Assembly: GCA_937625935.1 (NCBI GenBank)
Contig: OW569345.1
Location: 620,001-684,000 of the forward strand
DNA: 64,000 bases
Direction: 5' to 3'
From: Tetramitus jugosus
Lineage: Eukaryota; Heterolobosea; Eutetramitea; Acrasida; Vahlkampfiidae
Part shown: positions 17,418 through 27,200 of the stretch, in pieces
Layout of the letters: every line of letters begins with the position of its first letter
How positions within the stretch are numbered: position 1 is the stretch's first letter
Position numbers and translations under genes: made by a program
The notes under the pieces: generated by a model
Database searches by the model: none
Told to the model about the DNA's origin: nothing
Seen by the model: the letters and a program-made list of their open reading frames with translations, nothing else

Positions 17418-18913
17418 ATGATGACATATTCTAAAACACTGCGTACGGTGCTGCTTGCTCTCGTCGTTGTTCTTGCATTTTTCTTGCCTCAAATGACCAC
17501 TGCCGTGGATTATCCAGAGTGTGATGCCAACAAGTTTTCCAATGAAGTGAAACCGAATATCCTGATGGCCTCTACCAATGAACAATTCATTGGTTATACC
17601 GAAGTGAGAAAATTGGCTGAAGAACTTTTGATTAAACCCATTTTGAATCCTAGTGACTATGTTGGCTTGTTGGGATCCAAGAGAGGATTGCTGATTTATG
17701 GACCACCAGGAACAGGAAAGGTGAGTAGTCGTATGAATAGTTATATAAGCTATAACAATTGTTGTTATTTGTTGTTTTTTATGAAATTCATTAGAAATGT
17801 ACTGACTGTCTCTCCATGGTGTGGGAATGATGATAAAAGACTTTTATGGTTCAGACAATGGTGTCTCAGTTGAATAACTTGGGCTATGAAGTTTGGAAGA
17901 TTACCTACTCTGATCTTTGGAAGCAAGCTTTTGTTGGAGAGGGTCCTCAAAGATTGAATTGCTTGTTCGACCGTGCAGAGGCACAAAAGAACGTTGTGCT
18001 CTTGTTTGATGAGTCAGAGCTCATCTTCCGCTCCAGAGAAACCAAGACTGATGAATACTCGAGTCAATTGTTGACCATTGCGCTCAATCGTCTTCACAAG
18101 AATGCCAAATTCAAGGCAATTCTCATCACCAACTTCCCTGGTGATGTCGATTTTGCCATCCGTAGACGATTCGGAAATCAAGTGTGTATCCGATTGCCCG
18201 ACCCTGCTGAACTGAAGCAAATGTTCTGCTCCAAGCTTGAGAGTGATAACTGGTTCTTTGATTCCTCATTCGTCTATGATCAATCAGGTCTCAATAACAG
18301 ACTCCAACTGTTCTCTGGTGATGACATTCAGAGACTTGCCGAACGTATTGCTTTCACAAAAGCAATGGGTGCCACTCAATCCCCTGTCAGAACAAAGACT
18401 GCACCAATCAATCTCCCAGATATCGAAGCTGCGTTGACACAGGTGAGACCAACTTCTACTGCCACCGAGTTGGTTCAGTATGCTCTGTACAGTGCCAAGT
18501 ACTCCAACTTGTGCTTCCAAGAGTATTTGCCAAAGGACAGCAGAAAATTGGCTGAAGCTAAGGCCATTTTCGATGCTCAAGAGAACTTGTTAGGCATTTC
18601 CTCTGGAGCTTTGAAGCCATCTGATCTCATCGAGCTCAGAAAGACAGTAGACAATGTGTTTGCTGCTCAGAAAGCTGAAGACGCAAAAGCATTGACCCAT
18701 GTTACCGATTGCACACGACGCTTCTCAACAGGTGTAAACAAGACTGGAATTGCTATCGGTGTTGGTGTTGGTGTTATAGTGCTGGTTTTGGTTGCTTTTG
18801 TCTTGGGTGGTGCTGGCTTGTTCTTGTTTGTCAAGAAAGCCAAGGTTCCAGTCTCTTTGGCCACAGACGCCAGCTCTAACTATGTTCAAATGAAGGATAT
18901 CTCAACACACTAA
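17418..18913 (+). CDS. AAA+ ATPase with signal peptide and C-terminal membrane anchor (two exons)
   Basis: Exons are 17418-17720 and 17855-18913; the 134-bp intron (GTGAGT ... TTCAG) splits the Walker A motif exactly before its Thr. The product has 453 residues. Residues 1-30 look like a signal peptide (TLRTVLLALVVVLAFFLPQMTTA). An AAA module of the spastin/katanin/Vps4-like type follows: Walker A GPPGTGKT at 95-102, Walker B VLLFDE at 149-154, sensor AILITNFPGDVDFAIRRRFGN with arginine-finger residues. After a helical region there is a Gly/Val-rich membrane helix at about 400-427 and a short tail beginning KKAK. This predicts a type I protein with its ATPase in the secretory lumen or outside the cell, like torsins in topology but not in sequence. 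If the N-terminal helix is not cleaved, it would be two-pass. AATAAA lies at 18946-18951. Confidence 0.85.
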
Positions 18914-19081
18914 GTGTTGTGATCCATTCTTCCATTTATGCTTACAATAAAAGGTCATCATAACTATTTTTAGGTACTTTTTCCATGTGGTGAAGATCAA
19001 CAACAAAACAAGCACACAAAAAACAAGAACTTGAGAGTTGATCATCACCACCAAAAAACAACAATAGAGAAATAGAAAATA

Positions 19082-19393
19082 ATGAGAGTTTTTAAAGTTG
19101 ATTCCATATATGATGCCGAATTGAAAATATGGAGAGTCGATTCCAGATATGATGCCGATGTTGCCGTATTCATGGTGACTTCTCAATGGGACGATGAAGG
19201 AGAGTTGTTGTGGTATCACGTGCCAAGCAAATTTGATGAAGCTCTCAAGATTTACTTTGTGGACAGTCCTTATGACGCCGATATCAAGATTCAGTTCGTG
19301 CAATCCAAGTTTGACGTCGAATGGTTGAACGAAGAGAAGAAGAATTTGTTGGTGAACAATTCCAAGTCTGTTGAAGAGCAACTCAAGGAGTAA
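19082..19393 (+). CDS. Small six-repeat protein, DUF6150-like
   Basis: This 103-residue protein consists of about six copies of a 13-18 residue unit, roughly V-x-S-x-[YFW]-D-[AE/V]-[ED]-x-x-[IVL]: VDSIYDAELKIWR, VDSRYDADVAVFM, VTSQWDDEGELLWYH, VPSKFDEALKIYF, VDSPYDADIKIQF, VQSKFDVEWLN. Each unit should be one beta strand plus turn, so a compact all-beta repeat fold is expected. Similar small proteins with VDSxYDAD repeats (DUF6150-type) are known to me mainly from bacteria; I have not searched. No signal peptide. It lies alone between the AAA+ gene and LETM1. The function is unknown. Confidence 0.75.
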   Translation: MRVFKVDSIYDAELKIWRVDSRYDADVAVFMVTSQWDDEGELLWYHVPSKFDEALKIYFVDSPYDADIKIQFVQSKFDVEWLNEEKKNLLVNNSKSVEEQLKE

Positions 19394-19617
19394 AAAACAA
19401 AACATACACAATGGTATTAAAAACAAAAACACACTTGTAATATGAGATTGAAATGATTTGTATTGTGGAGCTGTTGCGTTTGTTGTATTGAGATCAATGC
19501 AATTTTTTTTATTTTATCTATTTTCTGAGTGTCTTGTATGTGTGCAGTTAGTTGTTGCTGTCGAGTGTGGTAAATATATCTGTATCAGGGACTCCTAAAT
19601 ATGCCTGATGATTTATC

Positions 19618-21864
19618 TTAGGCATCTTTGATGGCACTCTTCAACTCTAACAAAATTTCCTTGAGAGAAATCTTTCCGTCATTGTTCTTATCCAATCGGG
19701 TAATAATCTCTTCAACAACATCGTCAGATGGCTTATCCTTCAACAGTTTCAAAGTTTCTCTCACTTCGTCAACAGAGATGACACCATCCTTGTCCTTATC
19801 CATCATATTCAAACTGTCACCAATCGCAGAGTCAACATGTTCAATATCTTCCTCCAACTTGCCAATCAATTCTCCAATCTTGCCTTGAATCTTGTTCAAT
19901 CTGTTTTGGTAGGCTTGTGGTTTGGTATCAGCGGTTGTCTCACCAATCAATTCAATATGGTCATTGATCAGAGCATCCAATTGTTCTCTCTCATTTCTGA
20001 GTGAGCTCTCGGAAGCAAGTGTAGCCAAGAGTTCGTTCAATGCTTGAATCTTTTGATGCTTCTCAGCTCTCTCGACAACATCTCTCTCTGATTCGTCTAC
20101 GGCAGCAGTTGTTGTGGTTGTTGTCGTTGTTGTAGCAGGAGCAACCTTGGAGGCAGCAGCGGCCACTGCAGGAGTAGCAGTTGTTCCCTTCTCTTTCCTG
20201 CTCTCCTCTTCTTCTTGAATCAACTTGTCCTGTCTCTTAACAGACTCCAACTTCTTCTCGTACACATTACCGGTGCTTCCAGGAGCTGATTGAAGTGCAA
20301 CCTCTCCTAGCACATCATCAGACAATGATCCCAGAGCCATCTTGATTGCATCAGATGATTTCACATCGACTTCGTTCGTGTATGTGAATGCACGAGACAA
20401 GAGCAACAGGGATGCTGGCACATTCTTGTTCAATGACAAATCAATCCAATCCTTCAACTGTTGTTGCATCTTCTCCTGAGATAGAACAACCTTCATGCCT
20501 CTGGCTTGACAAGCGTACATGAGTTCCTCGCGAGACAATGACTTGACACCTTCCCAGTAGATGAGTCTATCATCGGCCTTGAGTTGACGAATCTTTGTTC
20601 TCAGTCTAAATCTGAGATAAAAGTCAGATCCGTAGGGCGATATGCCCACCATTCGACACATGGCCATCAATTGCGCTCTAGACACATTGTCCAACGTAAT
20701 CTCATCAGAAAAAAGTTTGGCAAAACGGATAATGTCTTCGTTGCGCACAGGTTCTCCCTTACGAATCAAATTGACAAACTTTTGAAGTTCTTCGGCAGTG
20801 GCCACCGTTTCTGCTTGATCACTCTTCTTGAGCTCAAACGCCATCAATTCCACAGTGTCTTGCAAGAACTTTCCCAGTTCCAACTTGGCCTTGAACTCCC
20901 TTCTCAACTGCTCCTCCTTCTTGAGCTTGTCTTCGAACTGAGAGGGCAACATGTTGGGGAACAACTTGATAGCAACGGGCAACAACAATTCCATGAACGG
21001 AACAATCAAAAAGAAGGCAAACGGAACCAATCTAAAAATATCGGACGTGGTTCTCACCAAGTGATTCCTCTCACGTCTTGTCATGGTGTGACCCTTGAAG
21101 ATTTTGAGTGTGAGACGACAGGCAGACCGAATATCTGCCATCAACAGCTTAAATCCACTGTAATAGTGCTTCATTTCATGAACCACCTTCTTCTTGGCAA
21201 TGGCGTACCAGTCCTTGACAACCACTGGATTTTTTGCAAAGTCCCATGATCCTCTGGCCAATATCACAGTCATTCTCCATGTCCAACCAGGAATCTTTTG
21301 CATGAAAGCAATGGTTTTGAGCTTGAGTGCATCGATACGATCTTGAACAGTAGGTGGCTTCAACAGTTGAGCTGCTGTGCTCGATCTCTTGATCATTTTC
21401 TCCAATAGTTCATCTTGATTTTCACCACCAGCACTACCACTACTACTAGGGTTTGACACTGGTGGTGTGCCTGCAGCAGGAGCAGTAGTTGTAGTAGTAG
21501 TGGATGATGATGGTTTAGATGATGATGATGATGATTGCTGTTCAGAGTGAATAATGTTGATATGATACATGTTCATAGCACTGCTCCAAATGGTGTTTTT
21601 TGCTTGGAAACAACTATTGTGTAAATGATATTGTTTGTTGTGATTGTTGTTGTTCATGTGAGTACTCAAGTTTCTTCGATTTACAAATGGATTACTGTAA
21701 TTATTGTTGTTGTTGTTGTTCATGTGATTATTGTGAGTGTTGAATGCAAGGTATGATGATGTGACAGCAGCAGCAGTAGCAGTAGAAGATGAGGCAGTGA
21801 ATGATGAACTCGTACGAGCACCACATGTGGATGCTGCACTTCTCAGCAGAGATCTTTGCATCAT
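19618..21864 (-). CDS. LETM1: LETM1-like mitochondrial inner-membrane protein with two EF-hands
   Basis: This 748-residue LETM1 homologue acts in cation (K+/H+ or Ca2+/H+) exchange and ribosome association at the mitochondrial inner membrane. The first 150 residues are Ser/Thr/Asn-rich with an Arg-containing, acid-free N-terminus (MMQRSLLRSA...), a plausible targeting sequence. The LETM1 core begins at about 180 (KTIAFMQKIPGWTWRM), with one membrane helix at about 277-299 (FRLVPFAFFLIVPFMELLLP), the family hallmark followed by FPNMLPSQFE. A SAP-like/ribosome-binding region follows at 350-500, then a Thr/Ala-rich linker and coiled coil. Two canonical EF-hand loops close the protein (DKDKDGVISVDE and DKNNDGKISLKE), both with all Ca2+-coordinating positions filled; animal LETM1 has usually been described with one. 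The start ATG is at 21864. Confidence 0.95.
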   Translation of the reverse strand: MMQRSLLRSAASTCGARTSSSFTASSSTATAAAVTSSYLAFNTHNNHMNNNNNNNYSNPFVNRRNLSTHMNNNNHNKQYHLHNSCFQAKNTIWSSAMNMYHINIIHSEQQSSSSSSKPSSSTTTTTTAPAAGTPPVSNPSSSGSAGGENQDELLEKMIKRSSTAAQLLKPPTVQDRIDALKLKTIAFMQKIPGWTWRMTVILARGSWDFAKNPVVVKDWYAIAKKKVVHEMKHYYSGFKLLMADIRSACRLTLKIFKGHTMTRRERNHLVRTTSDIFRLVPFAFFLIVPFMELLLPVAIKLFPNMLPSQFEDKLKKEEQLRREFKAKLELGKFLQDTVELMAFELKKSDQAETVATAEELQKFVNLIRKGEPVRNEDIIRFAKLFSDEITLDNVSRAQLMAMCRMVGISPYGSDFYLRFRLRTKIRQLKADDRLIYWEGVKSLSREELMYACQARGMKVVLSQEKMQQQLKDWIDLSLNKNVPASLLLLSRAFTYTNEVDVKSSDAIKMALGSLSDDVLGEVALQSAPGSTGNVYEKKLESVKRQDKLIQEEEESRKEKGTTATPAVAAAASKVAPATTTTTTTTTAAVDESERDVVERAEKHQKIQALNELLATLASESSLRNEREQLDALINDHIELIGETTADTKPQAYQNRLNKIQGKIGELIGKLEEDIEHVDSAIGDSLNMMDKDKDGVISVDEVRETLKLLKDKPSDDVVEEIITRLDKNNDGKISLKEILLELKSAIKDA

Positions 21865-22370
21865 TTTTTTTTTCTAAGTTGTTTTTTTTGTGTAAAAAGT
21901 GTGAGAATTTGGTCTCTTTTTGTCGTTGTAGAGAAAAGGGTGTTTTGTGTTGGGTGATGGTAGGTGGGTAGGTGGGTGGATGATGATGCGTTGTTGTTGT
22001 TGTCTGTGTGGTGGGTGGCCAGCAGCGAAAAAAGGGATGTTTTTTGTTTTTTGGGTTTTTTTTTTATTTTTTTTCTGTTATTTGGTGATCTTTGTGCAAT
22101 GTTACTCCGACAGCCTAAACTTCATCCACAGTTGTTTCTCTGTGCTGGTGTTGTTTGAAGGGACAATAGGAGATTTGGTATTGTCTGTGTTCCATGGACA
22201 TGACTACCAGAGGTGGTTCGCAACTCTGAGTCTTTTACTTTGGCTGGTAGTTATGTGGGCAGATGGGGAGACGGGGGAACTCGGAGATTCAACCAAAGGT
22301 GAGATCTCAAAACGAGAGGGAAAAACAACGAGATCTAACTACTACCATCGCAACCAAAAAACATTGAATC
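21865..22370. other. Divergent promoter region, LETM1 and carrier-like gene
   Basis: This 506-bp stretch separates two head-to-head genes for mitochondrial proteins. It has G/T-rich sequence with T runs (22050-22080) on the plus strand; the frames open there are low complexity and not credible genes. A shared promoter is possible. Confidence 0.5.
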
Positions 22371-23360
22371 ATGTCTGATCTATCACCGTGGGAAGAATTG
22401 ATATCGATCGTTGCTGCACGATTGTCTGTTTCAACTCTGGAAGGAGTCATTAACACTGTTCTCTTCTGTCCCTTGTCCAGAGCGAGAGTTATGCTTCAAA
22501 CGAGGAGAACTCCACCTCATGTCGGAAACTACAAGACAGAGGATCATTTGTCCATTGTTGATCCCTCGGAAGGAGATTTTCAAGTGTTGGGCGTGTGTGG
22601 CCGTACTGTGAGGAATCAAGGGCTCGCTGCCATGTGGAAGGGTTCACTCGCACAGATATTGAAAACCATAAAGTTGAGTATGGTGAATTTGGGAGTCATG
22701 GAAGTTTTGACTCTGTTGATTGAAAAGCTGTATGATTCACAACTCCGTGAAAAGGGAGGCCTCGATATGAATCCACTGGTGTTCATTGCCATGTTGGCTA
22801 CAGTGTCGAGTGCTGAGGCACTTGCAACAACTCCATTTAGAGCAGTGTTTACTCGATGTGCTGTTGACTCGGGAACCGTTCCAAAGTACAAAAACTCAAT
22901 TGACTGTGCGCTGAAAATGGTCAATGAACCAAGAGGATGGAGATCATTCTTCACTGGTGCTTCATGCTCGATATTTGGTTCCATTCTTCAAAAGAGTCTC
23001 TATGTACTCAGCTCGGTGTTGTTGGGCACTGCACTTGGAAAAGTACAGGCATCTCCATCATTCACCCTACAGGTGGTCAACATCTTCTCCTTGACCGTGC
23101 CCCATCTCATCATTTATCCCTTCGATACAGTACAGAGAAGAATGGTTGTGGACGAGGAGGAGAACCCAGACAAAGAACAGCCAGCTTTCATTGACAAGAT
23201 GTCCTCAATTGTTCAGACAGAAGGATTCTCCTCTCTCTATCGAGGATACCTGGTGAATCAGGCTGTTGTATTGGGCAAGAATTTCCTTTCATTGGCGATT
23301 CAGGAGTCCATTCTCTTTTACATCACCAAGAGATTGGTGACCGCAGAAGCAAACCTCTAA
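22371..23360 (+). CDS. Mitochondrial-carrier-like protein (ADP/ATP carrier-related, degenerate)
   Basis: This is a 329-residue protein with the three-fold layout of the SLC25 family. The matrix-helix motifs are visible but altered: CPLSRARVMLQT in repeat 1 and TPFRAVFTR in repeat 2. Repeat 3 has YPFDTVQRRMVV, close to the RRRMMM signature of ADP/ATP carriers but with Arg to Gln and Met to Val changes. Helical kinks follow each motif, and G-x-x-x-[WY] +/- [KR]G motifs are present (AAMWKGSLAQ, SLYRGYLVNQ). A true carrier needs P-x-[DE]-x-x-[KR] charges to form the matrix gate; only the Asp of repeat 3 remains, so transport may be altered or lost (inference). Start ATG at 22371 in a clean A-rich context. 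It is 88 bp upstream of the CDGSH gene. Confidence 0.8.
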   Translation: MSDLSPWEELISIVAARLSVSTLEGVINTVLFCPLSRARVMLQTRRTPPHVGNYKTEDHLSIVDPSEGDFQVLGVCGRTVRNQGLAAMWKGSLAQILKTIKLSMVNLGVMEVLTLLIEKLYDSQLREKGGLDMNPLVFIAMLATVSSAEALATTPFRAVFTRCAVDSGTVPKYKNSIDCALKMVNEPRGWRSFFTGASCSIFGSILQKSLYVLSSVLLGTALGKVQASPSFTLQVVNIFSLTVPHLIIYPFDTVQRRMVVDEEENPDKEQPAFIDKMSSIVQTEGFSSLYRGYLVNQAVVLGKNFLSLAIQESILFYITKRLVTAEANL

Positions 23361-23448
23361 ATCCAGTAAATAAATTATCAGACGACTCTCATTGTATTAT
23401 TGAAAGTGCGTGAAAGTCCGGAACTCCCCGTTGGTCAAAAATGACGAG

Positions 23449-23961
23449 ATGAATCCCTGCATCCTGACCAAAGAAGCAAAAACCCAACAGAAAGCTATCA
23501 TGCAAGAAAGAAACCAGAGTAACAATCCAGTCGAAGCAGATCCATGCAAAAACTGTCCAAACAACCAATTGGCAAATGAACAAGCAAGTGAAGAGAAGAA
23601 AAAGGAACGGTCGCTCGTCATTCTGAACCAACAAGAAATGGAAGTCATGTACAACGATACGACAAAGGTGCCAACAAAGTCCAAAGTCGCCAGAGCTCAT
23701 CTCATGAGACGAGAGCTCGAAAAAAACAAGGAATATCTGTACTGCACGTGTGGTTACTCTGCTCTGAGCTGTCAACCATTTTGCGATGGTACATGCGAGA
23801 AGGGAGTGTCTCAGGATGGTCAACAAGTGATTCAAGGCTGGAAACCAATGAAGTTCAAGGTGACAGTCGATCAAAAATTTTGGGCCATGTGCGGATGCAA
23901 GAGAAACAAGTCTCAAGGACCAACATGTGACGGTTCTCACATTGACATTGAGGATTGGTAG
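23449..23961 (+). CDS. Two-domain CDGSH iron-sulfur protein
   Basis: This 170-residue protein has two CDGSH-type domains near the C-terminus, the layout of CISD3/MiNT-type mitochondrial proteins. The second is canonical: C-x-C-x8-P-x-CDGSH (MCGCKRNKSQGPTCDGSH), giving three Cys and one His for a [2Fe-2S] cluster. The first reads CTCGYSALSCQPFCDGTC: it keeps C-x-C and CDG but has Cys where the ligand His should be. The N-terminal 75 residues are Gln/Lys/Asn-rich with a small Cys motif (DPCKNCPN). These proteins handle electron or cluster transfer in mitochondria. Start: first in-frame ATG at 23449; a GTG at 23410 is ignored. A four-codon upstream frame (ATG at 23441) ends by overlapping this start codon. 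Confidence 0.88.
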   Translation: MNPCILTKEAKTQQKAIMQERNQSNNPVEADPCKNCPNNQLANEQASEEKKKERSLVILNQQEMEVMYNDTTKVPTKSKVARAHLMRRELEKNKEYLYCTCGYSALSCQPFCDGTCEKGVSQDGQQVIQGWKPMKFKVTVDQKFWAMCGCKRNKSQGPTCDGSHIDIEDW

Positions 23962-24223
23962 TGACTGTCTCTCTTCCATCAACCTTTTTCATACAGTGAA
24001 CCTTCAAGTTCGACCAAGTGTAACCTAAAAAAAGAAAAAGCTTTCTTCTGGCTTGTCGAAACAAAGACCTCCATCCTGGAACTTACTTTGAAGCACAACA
24101 ACAACACTGCGTGCACGCACATCCAACATAACATTCTTATCCATAAACACCTGTTTTTTTTTGACAACCAATTTGAACTTGCTTTTGGAACCCAGCAAAC
24201 AAAAAGCAAAACAATTTGAAAAT

Positions 24224-27200
24224 ATGCCCATCAAACCCAACTTTAACAACAGCAATCATGAGCACGATGATGATCAAACAGATCAATATGTGTTGCTTGT
24301 TTATACGACTGCCAAGAAACAACAACAACAAGCTACAATGACAAGCTTACAATCAGATGATAACGATAATGATGATTCTTCATCTGCTTCAACTGAAGTC
24401 ATTCAGCGATGGCGTGAATTTTCTCTTCCTATCCAAGCACACAGAGTTGAAGACTGGTGCGGCCTACAAAACTTGAGATACTATCGAATCACAACATCAA
24501 ACAATGACAGTAGAGCTTCTAGTGTCATGGCTGCATCTAGAAGTCTCATAAACAACAACAAGAACAACAAGGACAAGAATCAAAAAGCTCTGACAGTGTA
24601 TGACGATGTTGAAATTGGCGCCAAAAAATTGCGTCACGGTTGTAGCTACATGGTGTGTGGATTCACCTCGAGTAATAGTGGTGAGGATGATGGGAGGCAA
24701 AAGTTTCAGTTTTTTCCGTCTACTACGGGTTGGAATGATCCAGATAGTGATACTGATAGTGACCTTTCTATGGAGGATATGGATGGTTTTAACAGGTGGG
24801 CCAGCAGTATGAGCAATAATAACAATTACTTTTTCCAGGGGAGCAGTAGTGGTGGCCATAGCTTCTACAATGACACAATGATGGACCATGATGATGATGA
24901 TCGGGTACCAGGTCTCGAACCCATAGGCACGACTATGATGACTTATGGAAATCAGAGTAGCAGTAGCAGCACTGCTATTTATGAGTCGGATGATGAGAGT
25001 CAAAGGCAACGTGTAGGGCAATTGTTGCCCATGCAGTCACTGGGTGAAGAGAAACATTATAATGCATCGTCGTATTATGACGAAGATGATCAACAGTTGA
25101 CAAGTGATGATCAGTGGAACGCACGATCCTACTATTCCACGTATGAAGAATCACATGACAGTTATTTAGTGTCGGGAGGCACAAGTACGACTGGTGGAGG
25201 TGACAATGACGAAGAGGATCGCTATTCGACAATTGCATTGCAGTTCGTGATTCTGACCGAGGTCGATTACAATGAAGCAGTTGTGCTCACTTTTGGACAA
25301 ACGTTGGAACAAGCGTTGATTAATTACTATGATAGCTTGTTGATTGATTTTGACAGAGAGCATTGTATTGTCGATGATATGGGATCGTACGATCTTCTAG
25401 AACAGAGAGAGCACTGCACTTTGAACTATCAGTTGATATTGGCTGCTTCGGAAGGAAACACGGATCGTATCGAACTGTTGTTAACACTGTCGGAGCGAGC
25501 CATTAATCCAGCATATCAAACGATGGACGGTATGACAGCAATGATGTTTGCTGCGAAGAAGGGACATAAGTCCATTCTAGAAATGTTGTTGGCCAATCCT
25601 ACTGCTAAAACAACCATTGACTTGGCAGAAAAGGAACAGAATTGGACAGCATTACACTTTGCCGCTGGAACAAATCAAGAAGATTGTTTCCGATTGCTTG
25701 TAGAAAATGGTGCCAATGTTTGTGTGTTCGATAAAGATGGTTACAGTGTCTTGCATTTGGCTCTATGCAATAAGGCGACCGACATTGTAGATACTTGTCT
25801 TGAATTAGTGACAAAAGAGGACGATATGCGCAGCCTTAATAGACCGAACAACGAAGGATCTACTCCAGTTGTATTGGCCATTGTTCATCATCACTATTCC
25901 ACAGCAATAAGCATGATTAACAAATTAGAAGATTTAGATTTGAGTATACCTGATACGGATGGATACACACCGCTGATTCACGCTATCAAAGAGGAGGAGT
26001 TTGAATTGGTAAAGTGCATTCTAAATCATCCATCTGGTTTGGCCACAATTGACTATCGCTCAAGATCTGGTAAAACACCACTCATGTATGCTGCTTCAAT
26101 GGATCAACTGGATGTCATGGAAGAATTGTTGAGTCACGGTGCCGATATCGATTTGAGAGACATTGTGCGCGATTACAGCGCTGTTATGTTCGCTTTGGAT
26201 CACAGCAACCTCCAAGCTGCTCGATTACTGATTGCCAATGGTTGTGATGTGCGCTCAAAGTATGACGATATGACAGTTGCAGAGTTTTGCACAATTAATG
26301 GCTATATTGAAGTATTAGAGCAGTTGGTTGAAGCAGGGGTCGATATCAACATAGGTAGTAATGAGGAGAGCGGGGATGAAACTACTCACGTACAGGATAC
26401 TCTCTTGTTGGCAATTTCATCCAACGATGTAGATAAGATTCGACAACTTCTTCAATCCTCTCAAGTTGATGCTAACAAGAAGCATGAGATTACAGGAGAA
26501 ACTCCTTTGCATCGAGCGGCCGCAAATGGGAACCCTGAAATTATGACTCTCTTATTATCACTCTGTAGTGACATTAACATCCAGGATACTTTTGGCCGGA
26601 CCCCTCTTCACGTTGCGAGATATTGCAAACATTTAGCTGTCGCTGACGAGTTAACTCAAATGGGAGCTGATGAAACGATACGAGATTTGTCTGGAGTTTG
26701 TCCTTGTGCTATTTTCCCCACGACAGAGTGCATTTTAGTGGACCAGGCGAAGGTGACAAAGATTCAACACATTGGTCCAGCATCACCAATCGTACCGCAA
26801 GGCCAACTATATCAAGCAAGTTTTAACAACCAGATTGTAGAACTGACAGAGTACACGATCGCAACAAAAGAGGAGGCAATCGATACTTGCAGAAGACTAG
26901 TGCTCTTGCAGCAGCGTCTTCCAAAGCTTTACAATCATATTCTTCCATCCGCAGAAAAACAACAGAAAGCAGATGCTTCCATATATTCCCTATTCCCTCG
27001 CATTCATGGATTTTACTTCCATGAGAATACTGTAGGTATTATACAAGATTTGCCAACGATTGAGGCCATACCATTTGATATTCACTCCACAGAGGGTCGT
27101 AGTGTCTCATTAAAGATGGATCTGTCGATACAAGTTTGGAGCAACTTGGCTATCTTGCACAGCATCGGTCTTACTCATGGAAACATTAGAAAGAATAATG

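Noticed and set aside
20584-21249. 221-codon plus-strand frame
   Set aside because: Antisense of the LETM1 core, which has clear homology.
21947-22378. 143-codon frame in the LETM1/carrier promoter region
   Set aside because: Composed of Trp/Phe/Cys-rich low-complexity sequence from G/T runs; no coding character.
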